Shown: positions 25,587 through 33,926, numbered from the stretch's first letter. The stretch: DNA of 64,000 nt from Oceanococcus sp964629015 (GCA_964629015.1 CAZVMN010000002.1:62001-126000), one strand, 5' to 3'. Made by a program: numbers and translations. The notes: generated from the sequence alone by a model not told the origin.

Positions 25587-26952
25587 CTTCGACAAAGACT
25601 TCTCCACTGTGCGCCAACGCGCATTCCGAGACGATCGACAACCCCACGCCAGTCCCAGGAATACCTAGCTCCTCGGTCTGACGCCCCCGCTGAAACGGTT
25701 CGAAAATCATGTCCTTCTCATTATCCGGCACACCCGCGCCATGGTCACGCACGCGCAGCTCAAAATGAGTCTCTTGTTTTGAAATACTGATGTTTATCGC
25801 CGAATCTGGCGGCGCATGCTTGATCGCGTTGCTGATCAGGTTTTCCGCCGCCTCCTGCAAGCGCGCAGGTTGGCCATGAATCATGTCGACATGAATCTCC
25901 GGCTGCCACTGCAGACCACGCCGTTGCAGTTGAAGTTCAAAGCGGCCGAACAGCTCGTCAATGAGCTCGTGTGTCGACAGCTCAGAGGCGCGTTGCCGCT
26001 TCTGCTCACGGCGCCATGCGGCATAGGCCAGCAGGTGGGCGATTTGCTCGTGCAGCTCGTCGGTGGACTCCAGCAGAATGTCACGCAGCTCCAGTTGTTG
26101 TGGATTGAGCGTGCCGACGCTCTCGTGCCCCATCAAATCGGCGGCTTCTCGCAAACTTGATAACGGTGTTTTCAATTCGTGCGAGACATGCCTCAAAAAG
26201 CGATCTTTCTCGCCTTCGAGCTCAGCAAGACGTCTTCTCAGCCAGTCGAGACGCTCACCCACCTCCACCAGCTCTCGTGGACCTTCCACCGTGATCGGCC
26301 GATCCTGATGGCCGTGGCCGATCACGCTGATCGCCTGACGCAAACTGACCAGTGCACGCCGCAAACGACGCATCAGAATCCAGATGGCGAGCAAAGCCGC
26401 GGGCACGAGGCCTAGCGCGCAAATCAACATACGCTTGCGCGCGCTGGCTGTTGCGCGTTGCAAGTTGGTCGTTTCGCGCTTAATCGACGCATGGCCGGCT
26501 TCGACCAGCTTTTCGGCCTGCTCTCCCAGCTGTCTGACACCCTGTATGGCTTGTGACAGCTCGTTTCCGGATTGCAGCCCTTGGTTCCACTGCCGCACGA
26601 GCTCGGCCAGTTGCGACCGCATGCTGACCAAGCTGAAGCCAAAGTCGGTATCCAGCCCGCTATCCCGCATCATGCTCAGCGTCTCATCCAGACGCGCGAT
26701 ACGTTGGTAGAACAGCACCAGCAACTCGTTATCACCCAAAGCGACGTACTGGCGCGCCGTGCGCTCAAGGTTGGTGACGTCATCGCGCAACCGGCTACCA
26801 AGCTGAGTGACCTGCGAGCCGTCCTGAACCAAGGCTTTGCTGTGACGTGTCAGTTCAATCAGAGACCACTGGCCCAGACCGATGGCCAAAAGCAACGGCA
26901 GACTGACGGCAAGGTAGCCGAGCAAAATCCACGAACTCAATGAACGATTCAT
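25537..26952 (-). CDS. glrK: Sensor histidine kinase GlrK (QseE)
   Basis: A 471-residue inner-membrane kinase. It has one N-terminal membrane helix (about 8-30), a periplasmic helical sensor, a second membrane helix (about 172-194), a HAMP-like linker, HisKA with phospho-His in FLRHVSHELKTPLSSLREAADL, and a HATPase domain (NLISNAIKHAP; VRDHGAGVPDNEKDMIFEPF; GTGVGLSIV). It is the partner of the adjacent glrR. The ATG is preceded by a region carrying a TGTC-N10-GACA element 11 bp upstream, so activated GlrR could also affect its own operon. Confidence 0.92.
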   Translation of the reverse strand: MNRSLSSWILLGYLAVSLPLLLAIGLGQWSLIELTRHSKALVQDGSQVTQLGSRLRDDVTNLERTARQYVALGDNELLVLFYQRIARLDETLSMMRDSGLDTDFGFSLVSMRSQLAELVRQWNQGLQSGNELSQAIQGVRQLGEQAEKLVEAGHASIKRETTNLQRATASARKRMLICALGLVPAALLAIWILMRRLRRALVSLRQAISVIGHGHQDRPITVEGPRELVEVGERLDWLRRRLAELEGEKDRFLRHVSHELKTPLSSLREAADLMGHESVGTLNPQQLELRDILLESTDELHEQIAHLLAYAAWRREQKRQRASELSTHELIDELFGRFELQLQRRGLQWQPEIHVDMIHGQPARLQEAAENLISNAIKHAPPDSAINISISKQETHFELRVRDHGAGVPDNEKDMIFEPFQRGRQTEELGIPGTGVGLSIVSECALAHSGEVFVEDAQPGSRFVFRWPDQS

Positions 26953-26962
26953 GCGCGGAGTA

Positions 26963-26980
26963 TGTCGTCAGGCGGCGACA
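26963..26980. promoter_or_regulatory. GlrR activator site, perfect TGTC-N10-GACA
   Basis: All eight defined bases match the enterobacterial GlrR motif. It lies 11 bp before the glrK start codon and is centred about 239 bp upstream of the start predicted for the divergent BON-domain gene. Confidence 0.6.
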
Positions 26981-27079
26981 CTGCAAAGCGGCAACGGACG
27001 ATCGGAAATCAGCTTGAGCGCCGGATTGAGCCAAGGCCGACGCAATTTGCTGACATGGGCACGGGCCATGCGCCCAATG

Positions 27080-27097
27080 TGTCGCCAGACACCAACA
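27080..27097. promoter_or_regulatory. Second candidate GlrR site (7 of 8 bases)
   Basis: TGTC-N10-AACA, one mismatch from the GlrR motif, centred about 122 bp upstream of the predicted start of the BON-domain gene. Several such sites per promoter are usual for GlrR in E. coli. Confidence 0.4.
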
Positions 27098-27150
27098 GTT
27101 TTGCGTTTTCGCACCCGCCGTGACTCCCGCGCACACCGTGGAGGAATTGT

Positions 27151-27163
27151 TAACCCATTGATT
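27151..27163 (-). promoter_or_regulatory. Candidate IHF binding site
   Basis: TAACCCATTGATT is an exact match to the IHF consensus read on the minus strand (WATCAANNNNTTR). It lies between the GlrR sites and the sigma-54 promoter, 21 bp before the -24 GG. Confidence 0.5.
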
Positions 27164-27183
27164 ACGCGATGCTTACAAGAATC

Positions 27184-27199
27184 TGGCAAGGCCATTGCG
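27184..27199 (+). promoter_or_regulatory. Sigma-54 promoter of the BON-domain gene
   Basis: TGGCAAG-GCCA-TTGCG has GG (27185-27186) and GC (27197-27198) separated by exactly 10 bp, TGGC and TTGC both intact. Predicted start about 27210, with AGGAG at 27221-27225 and the ATG at 27233. Confidence 0.7.
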
Positions 27200-27232
27200 C
27201 CATCTCTGTCGAACTTCAATAGGAGAAGCTCG

Positions 27233-27865
27233 ATGAAACGCTTAACAATCCTGACGACATCGGCGGCGCTGATCTTGAGTGCGCCCGTTTGGGCGGAACA
27301 GAAAAGTGATAACGCCACGTCGAAGCCCAGCGTCAAACAAGATATGGCTCAAGCTTACGAGGATGCAAAATCGGCCACGGTTGACGCCTACATCACCGGA
27401 CGCCTGATTACCGCCTATGCGCTGAGCGAGCACCTACAAGCCACTGACATTCATGTCGACGTGGAAGACCGCAAGGCGATATTGAGTGGTGAGGTCGGCA
27501 ATGACATCCAACGCGATCTTGCGGTGGAAATTGCCCGTGGTATCGAAGGACTTGATGACGTCGAGTCGACTCTCGAAGTGGTGGAGCATGATGGGGCGCA
27601 AAACAGCGCAGCCCAGAGCACCAGCTTCGCGCGTCATTTCAACGATGCATCGATCAAAGCCCGTGTGAAAACGCGATTGCTCTGGAATAGCAATGTGTCT
27701 GGCCTGTCCATCGATGTTGACGCCAAACAGGGTGCCGTCACGCTCAGCGGCGCCGTTGAATCACGAGAGCAGGCGGCGTTGGCCGTCGCCATCACCGAAA
27801 ACACCGAAGGTGTGTCCAAGGTGGTTGATGATCTGAAGGTGCAAACGGCAGCTCGCGAGAGCTAA
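27233..27865 (+). CDS. Periplasmic double-BON-domain protein (OsmY-like)
   Basis: A 210-residue exported protein with a signal peptide (to PVWAEQ) and two BON domains. The first is at about 45-115 (ITGRLITAYALSEHLQATDIHVDVEDRKAILSGEV), the second at about 140-205 (IKARVKTRLLWNSNVSGLSIDVDAKQGAVTLSGAV). OsmY-type proteins protect the envelope and assist outer-membrane protein folding. AGGAG precedes the ATG. It is divergent from glrK, has a sigma-54 promoter with GlrR and IHF sites upstream, and its own terminator downstream, so it is probably a direct GlrR target. Confidence 0.92.
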   Translation: MKRLTILTTSAALILSAPVWAEQKSDNATSKPSVKQDMAQAYEDAKSATVDAYITGRLITAYALSEHLQATDIHVDVEDRKAILSGEVGNDIQRDLAVEIARGIEGLDDVESTLEVVEHDGAQNSAAQSTSFARHFNDASIKARVKTRLLWNSNVSGLSIDVDAKQGAVTLSGAVESREQAALAVAITENTEGVSKVVDDLKVQTAARES

Positions 27866-27934
27866 CTCGCCGTGGGGCAGTCGGGGATATACCCGCGTTC
27901 CCCTGTTCGAAAACCCAGCCCTGTCCCCGTTTGG

Positions 27935-27974
27935 CCGGTGAGCGCCCCCGCACCAAGCTCACCGGTCATTTTTT
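27935..27974 (+). terminator. Rho-independent terminator of the BON-domain gene
   Basis: CCGGTGAGC (27935-27943) and GCTCACCGG (27957-27965) form a perfect 9-bp stem with a 13-base loop, followed by TCA and six T residues. Confidence 0.85.
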
Positions 27975-28030
27975 ATCCCATCGACCTGACAAATAAACAA
28001 AAACAGAGCCTTACGCTGCCGTCAAAAAAC

Positions 28031-28046
28031 TGGCTTGGAAATTGCT
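28031..28046 (+). promoter_or_regulatory. Sigma-54 promoter of amtB
   Basis: TGGCTTG-GAAA-TTGCT has TGGC and TTGC(T) intact with exact GG-N10-GC spacing. Predicted start about 28057, 23 bases before the amtB ATG. Sigma-54/NtrC control of ammonium transporters under nitrogen limitation is well established; I did not find a convincing NtrC site nearby. Confidence 0.75.
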
Positions 28047-28079
28047 TCGCTGCAACATAACGCCACAACGGACTTTTTC

Positions 28080-29381
28080 ATGCCACGTCAAAGCACTACA
28101 AAAGCACGGGTTTTCTCGATGCTGGCTTTGCTCGCGCTCCCGTTCGGAGCTTTTGCAACCGACGCCCTAACGGCTCCGGCCGACATCGTCTGGGTCGCTG
28201 TTTCCGCAGCCTTGGTGTTCTTCATGCAAGCCGGGTTTGCATTGCTCGAAGGTGGATGCGCCCGCGCGAAAAACAGCACCAACGTGATTCTCAAGAATTT
28301 TGCCGATCTGTGCTTTGGTGTTCTGGGGTTTTGGCTGATCGGTTACGGCTTGATGTTCGGCACGAACATGAGCGGATGGTTCGGTACGGACCATTTTCTG
28401 CCCGACTCCAGTCCTGGCAATGAAGCGGTGTTTTTCGTTTTTCAGGCCATGTTTGCGGCCACTGCAGCCACCATTGTTGCGGGTTCCGTCGCCGAGCGGA
28501 TGCGCTTCTGGCCCTACCTGATCGCCTCTTTTGTGATCACCGCCGTGATCTACCCGGTATCTGGGTCTTGGGTATGGGGCAGCTTCTATGACGGAACCGG
28601 CTGGCTGTCAGAGCGGGGCTTTGTCGATTTTGCCGGTTCGACCGTGGTTCACTCGGTTGGAGCCTGGTGTGCGCTGGCCGCGGTGATCCTGCTCGGCCCT
28701 CGTTTGGGGCGTTTCGCCAAAGATGGATCGCCACGCACCATTCCGGGGCACAACCTGCCGATGGTCTCGCTGGGTGTATTCATCCTGTGGCTTGGCTGGT
28801 TCGGATTTAATGGCGGCTCCACGCTGGCGGCATCGCAAGATATCGGCACTGTGTTGATGAATACCCAGATCGCCGCCGTACTGGGCGTGATCGGCACCAT
28901 TTTGTGTACCGCATTCCTGCGTCGTCCGATGTCGGCGGTGACCATTCTGAATGGTGGTTTGGCTGGGCTGGTCTCAATCACGGCAGGATGCGGTTCCATG
29001 TCGGCAGGCTTTTCAGCACTCACCGGTCTGATCGGCGGTTTTGTGATGGTGCTCTCCGGCGTCGCACTGGAAAAATTCAAGATCGACGATGTGGTCGGTG
29101 CCATTCCCGTTCACGGGTTCGCAGGCGCTTGGGGCACCCTGGCTGCCGGTATGTTCTACGCTGGCGATCTGTTCAACGTGGCGCGCATCAGTGTCCAGCT
29201 GCTGGGAATCGGCACGATATTCGTTTGGGCGTTCAGCACCGCTTTGGTTTTGTTCGGTGTGCTCAAGGTTGTTGTCGGCATTCGCGCTTCGACCATCCAT
29301 GAACAACATGGGCTGGATTACACCGAGCATTCCGATATCGGCTACCCCGAATTTCAGGCCAGTATTGCGCCGCGGAGTTGA
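28080..29381 (+). CDS. amtB: Ammonium transporter AmtB
   Basis: A 433-residue Amt/Rh-family channel with a signal-like first helix (ending FATDA) and eleven further membrane helices. The pore twin histidines are His191 (STVVHSVGAW) and His345 (PVHGFAGAWG). The conserved cytoplasmic tail GLDYTEHSDIGYPEF is the PII-interacting segment. An upstream in-frame ATG lies inside the sigma-54 promoter, so the ATG used here is the real start. No glnK accompanies it; two unrecognised genes follow in the same direction, the first starting 2 bp after the stop. Confidence 0.95.
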   Translation: MPRQSTTKARVFSMLALLALPFGAFATDALTAPADIVWVAVSAALVFFMQAGFALLEGGCARAKNSTNVILKNFADLCFGVLGFWLIGYGLMFGTNMSGWFGTDHFLPDSSPGNEAVFFVFQAMFAATAATIVAGSVAERMRFWPYLIASFVITAVIYPVSGSWVWGSFYDGTGWLSERGFVDFAGSTVVHSVGAWCALAAVILLGPRLGRFAKDGSPRTIPGHNLPMVSLGVFILWLGWFGFNGGSTLAASQDIGTVLMNTQIAAVLGVIGTILCTAFLRRPMSAVTILNGGLAGLVSITAGCGSMSAGFSALTGLIGGFVMVLSGVALEKFKIDDVVGAIPVHGFAGAWGTLAAGMFYAGDLFNVARISVQLLGIGTIFVWAFSTALVLFGVLKVVVGIRASTIHEQHGLDYTEHSDIGYPEFQASIAPRS

Positions 29382-29383
29382 GC

Positions 29384-30001
29384 ATGGCTAAGGCAATCCC
29401 CTGGCAGATGGCGTTGCCCGATATCTTGTCAGAGCAACTCGGCGCTCATGTTGGTGCTCAGGCAGCGGATTTGTGGCTTGCCAAATACGCCAGTGATCCG
29501 GGACCGAATGTCATCGGCTTCATGCGCGAGGTGTCTCAAAGCCTGCAGTTCGATGCGCGGCAACGTAACGCGCTTCGCACGGCGGTGCATAGGGCCCGCA
29601 CCGGCAGTACCGCAAGTCCGCAAACCACTGCGCCTGAATTTCGCGCCGGCGGCAAAGTCGCAATCGCTCTGCTGACCGCGATTCGCAACAAGTTGATAGC
29701 ACGAACGGGTCGTCCACCCGCGGATTTCATCGAAGACCTTGGTCATTTGCTGGCCGGTCGCGATGGGCTGCAGGAAATGGCCGCACCGGCGCTGGGCTGG
29801 ATCATCCAGGGCGGGCGCATGCCGGAACTGACCTTCGATCAACTGACCGACATGCTGCACAAGGTTTACATCGCGCTGTGCCACAGCGTCGGCCCCGTTC
29901 CGGCCGATGAAATTTTCTACAACGCTATCGAGCACGCGAAAACGCTGCCCGAGGCTGAACAATTCCCCCCCACCAATCTAATCTTCAAAGACAAGGCCTA
30001 A
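29384..30001 (+). CDS. Unrecognised cytoplasmic protein linked to amtB
   Basis: A 205-residue soluble protein with no signal peptide or membrane segment. It is predicted mostly helical: an N-terminal helical half, a Ser/Thr/Pro-rich linker (about 75-85) and a second helical half with LTAIRNKLIARTGRPPADFIEDL-type amphipathic helices and a C-terminal DEIFYNAIEHAKTLPEA segment. I do not recognise the family. It begins 2 bp after the amtB stop, so it is almost certainly translated from the same sigma-54-driven message, which suggests a role under nitrogen limitation. ATG is preferred over a TTG two codons earlier. Confidence 0.6.
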   Translation: MAKAIPWQMALPDILSEQLGAHVGAQAADLWLAKYASDPGPNVIGFMREVSQSLQFDARQRNALRTAVHRARTGSTASPQTTAPEFRAGGKVAIALLTAIRNKLIARTGRPPADFIEDLGHLLAGRDGLQEMAAPALGWIIQGGRMPELTFDQLTDMLHKVYIALCHSVGPVPADEIFYNAIEHAKTLPEAEQFPPTNLIFKDKA

Positions 30002-30007
30002 TTCCCC

Positions 30008-30364
30008 ATGCGCCAGATCAAAGTAGCCTTTCTCGATCTTGAAGAAGGTGACCAACGTCCCCTCAAATCCGCTCTGGGAATTTGCACGCGTGCACTCGAC
30101 ACCCAGTTTGAGTGGACCGCGCCGCAAAACGCTGATATCTGCATCGTCAACGTTCATGGCCGGTCGACCAAACCGGATAATGCGGTGCTCGTGCGTTTTT
30201 CCAATCACAAAAACGGCATTCCCGTTGACTTGGCCCGCCCCGTTCACACCCGCGTCATGATTGACGTGTTTTCTAAGGCGATTAAAGACGTGGCCAAAAA
30301 AGCACCAAATTACGCGCGTAGTGGTGTCACGGTGAAACGTTACCGGGGCGCAATAGTCGAATAA
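30008..30364 (+). CDS. Unrecognised small protein, possibly receiver-like fold
   Basis: A 118-residue soluble protein. Alternating strands IKVAFLDL, ADICIVNV and AVLVRFSN with intervening helices resemble the beta-alpha core of a receiver domain, but no phospho-acceptor Asp is clear; VNVHG stands where a phosphorylated Asp would be expected. This fold suggestion is tentative. It starts 6 bp after the preceding gene and so completes an amtB-led three-gene unit. It could be a protein-protein interaction module for the 205-residue partner (inference). Confidence 0.55.
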   Translation: MRQIKVAFLDLEEGDQRPLKSALGICTRALDTQFEWTAPQNADICIVNVHGRSTKPDNAVLVRFSNHKNGIPVDLARPVHTRVMIDVFSKAIKDVAKKAPNYARSGVTVKRYRGAIVE

Positions 30365-30473
30365 GCCCCAACACTTTTGCATTCGACCCAAGTGCCATAG
30401 AGCGCGGAATGCATCATTATCGGGATAGTTGACGGGCGAGCCGCGGGGCGTCGCCCGGTCAGGGAGACACAGC

Positions 30474-31877
30474 ATGAAATATCTGAGCCCGGTCGACCGA
30501 TTGTTCCTGCTTGCGGAACGACGCCACCAACCGTTGCACGTCGGGGCACTGTGCCTGTTTCACCGACCTCAGGGCGCGCCGGCCGATTTTGTTGCTACGC
30601 TCGCACATCATCTGCGCGAATCCACACGTGCAACCTGTCCATTCAACCGCAGGCTTCAGGGTCGCTGGGCTTTGCAATCCTGGGACGACACCAGCGATTT
30701 CGATCTGCACCAGCATTTCGTCCATCTGTCTTTGCCTCAGCCTGGCCGCATTCGTGAATTGCTGGCGATGGTCTCGCGTGTCCACAGCGCACATCTGGAT
30801 CGTGCCTATCCGCTGTGGCGGCTATATCTGATCGAAGGCTTGGAAGACAATCGGATTGCGCTATACAGCAAGATCCACCATTCGGTGGTGGATGGCGTTG
30901 CGGGCATCCGTTTGTTGCTGAAATCGATGTCCGACGATCCTTTCGACTCTCTCAATATGCCGGCGCCGTGGGAAATGCGTCCGCGACGCACACGGCAACG
31001 TCGTCAGCGATTGGAATCACCTGTTGCGCAGATATCCACGGCTGGACGCGTGGCGCAGCTCTACGCCACGGCCCGCAGTGGCGCATTGTCGGTGCCTGTG
31101 GTGGCCAAGCATATTCGCCACACCTTGCAAGACATGCATCATCACAATCCGGATGTGGTCTCGAGCCTGCAAGCGCCACGTTGCATCCTGAACAGCCAAA
31201 TTACCGGATCGCGGCGCTTCGCGGCTCAGTCGTACTCCACGGAACGCATCAAAGCGATTGCACACGCGATTGACGGTACGGCCAATGACGTGATTCTGGC
31301 CTTGTGTGGCTCCGCTTTGCGGCGTTACCTCGGCGACATGAACGAATTGCCCGACAAACCCTTGATTGCTGCCGTGCCCGTTTCGATTCGCCGCGAGGAG
31401 AGCGAAACCGGCAACGAGATCTGCCTTGCCCTGGCGAATCTGGGCACCCATCTGGATGATCCCGTCGCGCGCTTGGAGTGCGTGAAGGGTTCGATGAACT
31501 ACGCCAAAAGCATGCTGCGCAGCATGACTCCGGCGCAGATGATGGCATACACACTGGCCATGCTTGGCCCCGGCGCGATGACGCTTCTGCCGGGGATCGG
31601 CGGACAACGGACGATCGCAAATGTGGTGATTTCGCATGTGCCCGGACCACGGCAACCCGTCTACTGGCAGGGCTGCGAGCTCGATGGCATTTATCCCGCC
31701 TCGCTGGTGCTCGACGGCTTCGCTCTCAACATCACGTTGATCAGTCGACACGACAAATTCGATTTCGGAATTTTGGCGTGCCGCAAGACCTTGCCTGGGG
31801 TCCAGCGTTTGCTCGACTACCTGGATGACGCATTGGGCGAGTTGGAGAATGCCGTCGGGGTGGTTCGCGCGGCATAG
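30474..31877 (+). CDS. Wax ester synthase / diacylglycerol acyltransferase (WS/DGAT)
   Basis: A 467-residue WS/DGAT-family acyltransferase joining acyl-CoA to fatty alcohols or diacylglycerol to form storage wax esters or triacylglycerol at the inner membrane. The catalytic HHxxxDG motif is HHSVVDG (135-141). The N terminus (MKYLSPVDRLFLLAERRHQPLHVGAL) and the later NDVILALCGSALRRYL and a VSHVPGPRQPVYW segment are also family hallmarks. AGGGAGA precedes the ATG. It stands alone, with more than 100 bp on each side, and fits a lipid-accumulating marine-type lifestyle. Confidence 0.93.
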   Translation: MKYLSPVDRLFLLAERRHQPLHVGALCLFHRPQGAPADFVATLAHHLRESTRATCPFNRRLQGRWALQSWDDTSDFDLHQHFVHLSLPQPGRIRELLAMVSRVHSAHLDRAYPLWRLYLIEGLEDNRIALYSKIHHSVVDGVAGIRLLLKSMSDDPFDSLNMPAPWEMRPRRTRQRRQRLESPVAQISTAGRVAQLYATARSGALSVPVVAKHIRHTLQDMHHHNPDVVSSLQAPRCILNSQITGSRRFAAQSYSTERIKAIAHAIDGTANDVILALCGSALRRYLGDMNELPDKPLIAAVPVSIRREESETGNEICLALANLGTHLDDPVARLECVKGSMNYAKSMLRSMTPAQMMAYTLAMLGPGAMTLLPGIGGQRTIANVVISHVPGPRQPVYWQGCELDGIYPASLVLDGFALNITLISRHDKFDFGILACRKTLPGVQRLLDYLDDALGELENAVGVVRAA

Positions 31878-32030
31878 CGCGGGGCGAGTGCCCGCCAGCG
31901 TCGTGTTCGCAACGAAATCTGTGGCGCTGCCCATCGCTGAAAGCATGTGCTTATGCCACAAAGGCTACCGCAGTCGACCCAATCCACCGGCTTGCTTAGA
32001 CTCTGCGCACAGAATCTGCTCGGAGACACC

Positions 32031-33593
32031 ATGAACAACCTAGAATCATCGACCGTGGCCGCGTCCAAAATCACCTCCGGTGAGGACTACATCAACAGCT
32101 TGCGCAATCGCGGATTGAAAGTTTGGCTGTTTGGCGAGTTGGTCGATGAACCGGTTGATCATCCGATGATTCGTCCATCCATCAACGCCCTCGCCCGAAC
32201 CTACGATCTCGCACTTGAGCAGCCGGAACTGGCCAGCGTGGTGTCGCCGTTTACCGGTGAGCGGGTCAGTCGCTTTTTGCATGTCTGTACTTCGGCGGAA
32301 GATCTGGTCACACAGAACAAAATGCAACGCCGCCTTGGTCAATTGACCGGAACCTGTTTCCAGCGCTGCGTGGGCATGGATGCGTTCAACGCTTTGTACT
32401 CGGTGACCTACGAACTGGACGAGGCCCACGGCAGCGATCACCACGCGCGCTTTCGTGCTTTTTTGACCCAGATGCACAAAGGCAATTTTGTGGTCGGCGG
32501 CGCCATGACCGATGTCAAAGGTGACCGTGGCAAAGCCCCGCACCAGCAAAGTGACCCCGACATGTTCGTGCATGTGGTGAAACGCAGCGAAGACGGCGTG
32601 TGGATCCGTGGCGCCAAAGCGCATCAGACCGGGTGTATCAATTCCCACTGGATGGTTGTGATGCCGACCATGCGCCTGTCGGCGGATGACAGCGATTTCG
32701 CCATTGTCGGCGCCGTGCCGGTTGATGCGCCCGGCATCACCTATGTGTATGGCCGTCAGAGTTGCGACACCCGGGCCATGGAAGACGGCTCTATCGACGT
32801 GGGCAACGCCCAATACGGCGGACAGGAAGCCATGGTCATCTTTGAGGATGTGTTCATTCCTAACGAACATTTGTTCATGGATGGGCAGACTGAGTTTGCC
32901 GCCATGCTGGTTCAGCGCTTCACGACCTATCACCGCCGCTCTTATGTGTGTAAAACCGGGCTGGGCGATGTGCTCGCCGGCGCCGCCGCGGAAATCGTTG
33001 AAATGAACGGCATCGAGAAAGCCAGTCATATCAAGGACAAGATCGTTGAAATGACCCATCTCAACGAAACCATTTACGGCACCGGCATCGCGGCCAGCTA
33101 TCAGGGCTATGCGACCAAGTCCGGGGCCTACATTTGCGACGAAATGCTCGCCAATGTGTGCAAGCATCATGTCACCAAGCTGCCGTACGACGTCTCGCGT
33201 ATTGCTCAGGATCTGGCCGGAGGACTGGTTGCCACTCTGCCGTCAGAACAGGATCTGAATCATCCGGAAATCGGTCGCCTGTTGCAGAAGTATCTGAAAG
33301 GGCGTGACGACGTCAGCGTCGAATCCCGCGTGCGTATTCTGCGCCTCATCGAGAACATGACCATGGGCCGCAACGCGGTGGGCTATCTCACCGAATCCAT
33401 GCACGGAGCAGGCAGTCCGCAAGCGCAACGCATCGAGATTGGTCGTGCCATGCAGCTGGAATACAAAAAACGCCTGGCGCGTATCCTGGCCGGCATTGAG
33501 GATGTCGACAACGCGGACGCAACGGCGGACGCGCTGAGTGAGGGCTACTTCCAACGCGTCTTTGCGTTGCCTTCGCGCGCCGCAGACGCTTGA
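32031..33593 (+). CDS. 4-hydroxybutyryl-CoA dehydratase / 4-hydroxyphenylacetate 3-hydroxylase family protein
   Basis: A 520-residue member of the HpaB/AbfD superfamily. It retains Cys109-x3-Cys113 (TCFQRCVGMDA) and a His301...Cys307 pair (YHRRSYVCKTGLGDV), the positions that bind the [4Fe-4S] cluster in 4-hydroxybutyryl-CoA dehydratase and are absent from HpaB monooxygenases. It is therefore more like the dehydratase, a flavin/iron-sulfur radical enzyme making crotonyl-CoA. The His-Cys spacing here is six, which should be compared with AbfD. GGAGA precedes the ATG. An iron alcohol dehydrogenase, an ALDH and an SDR lie nearby. Confidence 0.8.
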   Translation: MNNLESSTVAASKITSGEDYINSLRNRGLKVWLFGELVDEPVDHPMIRPSINALARTYDLALEQPELASVVSPFTGERVSRFLHVCTSAEDLVTQNKMQRRLGQLTGTCFQRCVGMDAFNALYSVTYELDEAHGSDHHARFRAFLTQMHKGNFVVGGAMTDVKGDRGKAPHQQSDPDMFVHVVKRSEDGVWIRGAKAHQTGCINSHWMVVMPTMRLSADDSDFAIVGAVPVDAPGITYVYGRQSCDTRAMEDGSIDVGNAQYGGQEAMVIFEDVFIPNEHLFMDGQTEFAAMLVQRFTTYHRRSYVCKTGLGDVLAGAAAEIVEMNGIEKASHIKDKIVEMTHLNETIYGTGIAASYQGYATKSGAYICDEMLANVCKHHVTKLPYDVSRIAQDLAGGLVATLPSEQDLNHPEIGRLLQKYLKGRDDVSVESRVRILRLIENMTMGRNAVGYLTESMHGAGSPQAQRIEIGRAMQLEYKKRLARILAGIEDVDNADATADALSEGYFQRVFALPSRAADA

Positions 33594-33601
33594 ATCGAAG
33601 C

Positions 33602-33631
33602 GCGCGTTCGATGTGACTGCATCGAACGCGC
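33602..33631. terminator. Long hairpin between convergent genes
   Basis: GCGCGTTCGATG and CATCGAACGCGC form a perfect 12-bp stem around a 6-base loop, between the stops of two convergent genes. There is no T-run on either side, so it may end or protect both messages without being a classical intrinsic terminator. Confidence 0.55.
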
Positions 33632-33638
33632 TGCTCGC

Positions 33639-33926
33639 TCACTCGTGTGCGATGGGCTTGTCGGTGAACAGATAATCGCGCAACTCGTGGTCCATGCGCG
33701 GGTCACGGCGCCGTATCCACTCCAGCACCATGGCGGCATGCTCTTTCTCTTCGTCACGGTTGTGCTCGAGAATCCGCTTGAGTTCCGCGTCCTTGCAAGC
33801 GTCGACGCGCTGGTTGTACCAGTCGACCGCTTCAAGTTCTTCCATCAAGGACGTGATCGCCCGGTGCATGTCCCGGGTTTCGTCACTGAGTTCATTGATT
33901 GGCTCGTGGTATCCCTCATTGGCCAT
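33639..33926 (-). CDS. EncFtn-like ferritin (encapsulated-ferritin family) without targeting tail
   Basis: A 95-residue protein that closely follows the encapsulated-ferritin domain (MEELEAVDWYNQR; HNRDEEKEHAAMVLEWIRRRDP). Ferroxidase residues known from Rhodospirillum EncFtn are present: Glu30, Trp36/Tyr37, Glu60 and His63 correspond to Glu32, Trp38/Tyr39, Glu62 and His65. Two copies form one ferroxidase site at their interface and oxidise Fe(II). The protein stops right after the ferritin domain (YLFTDKPIAHE), lacking the extension that loads it into encapsulin, and no shell gene is adjacent. It probably acts as a free ferroxidase or iron buffer. Confidence 0.88.
   Translation of the reverse strand: MANEGYHEPINELSDETRDMHRAITSLMEELEAVDWYNQRVDACKDAELKRILEHNRDEEKEHAAMVLEWIRRRDPRMDHELRDYLFTDKPIAHE

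Noticed and set aside
32046..33170. 374-codon open frame antisense to the AbfD/HpaB-family gene
   Set aside because: Entirely inside a conserved gene on the other strand, with no family-like sequence or ribosome-binding site.
33602..33631. Classical rho-independent terminator
   Set aside because: The stem is perfect, but there is no T-run on either strand; kept only as a hairpin.
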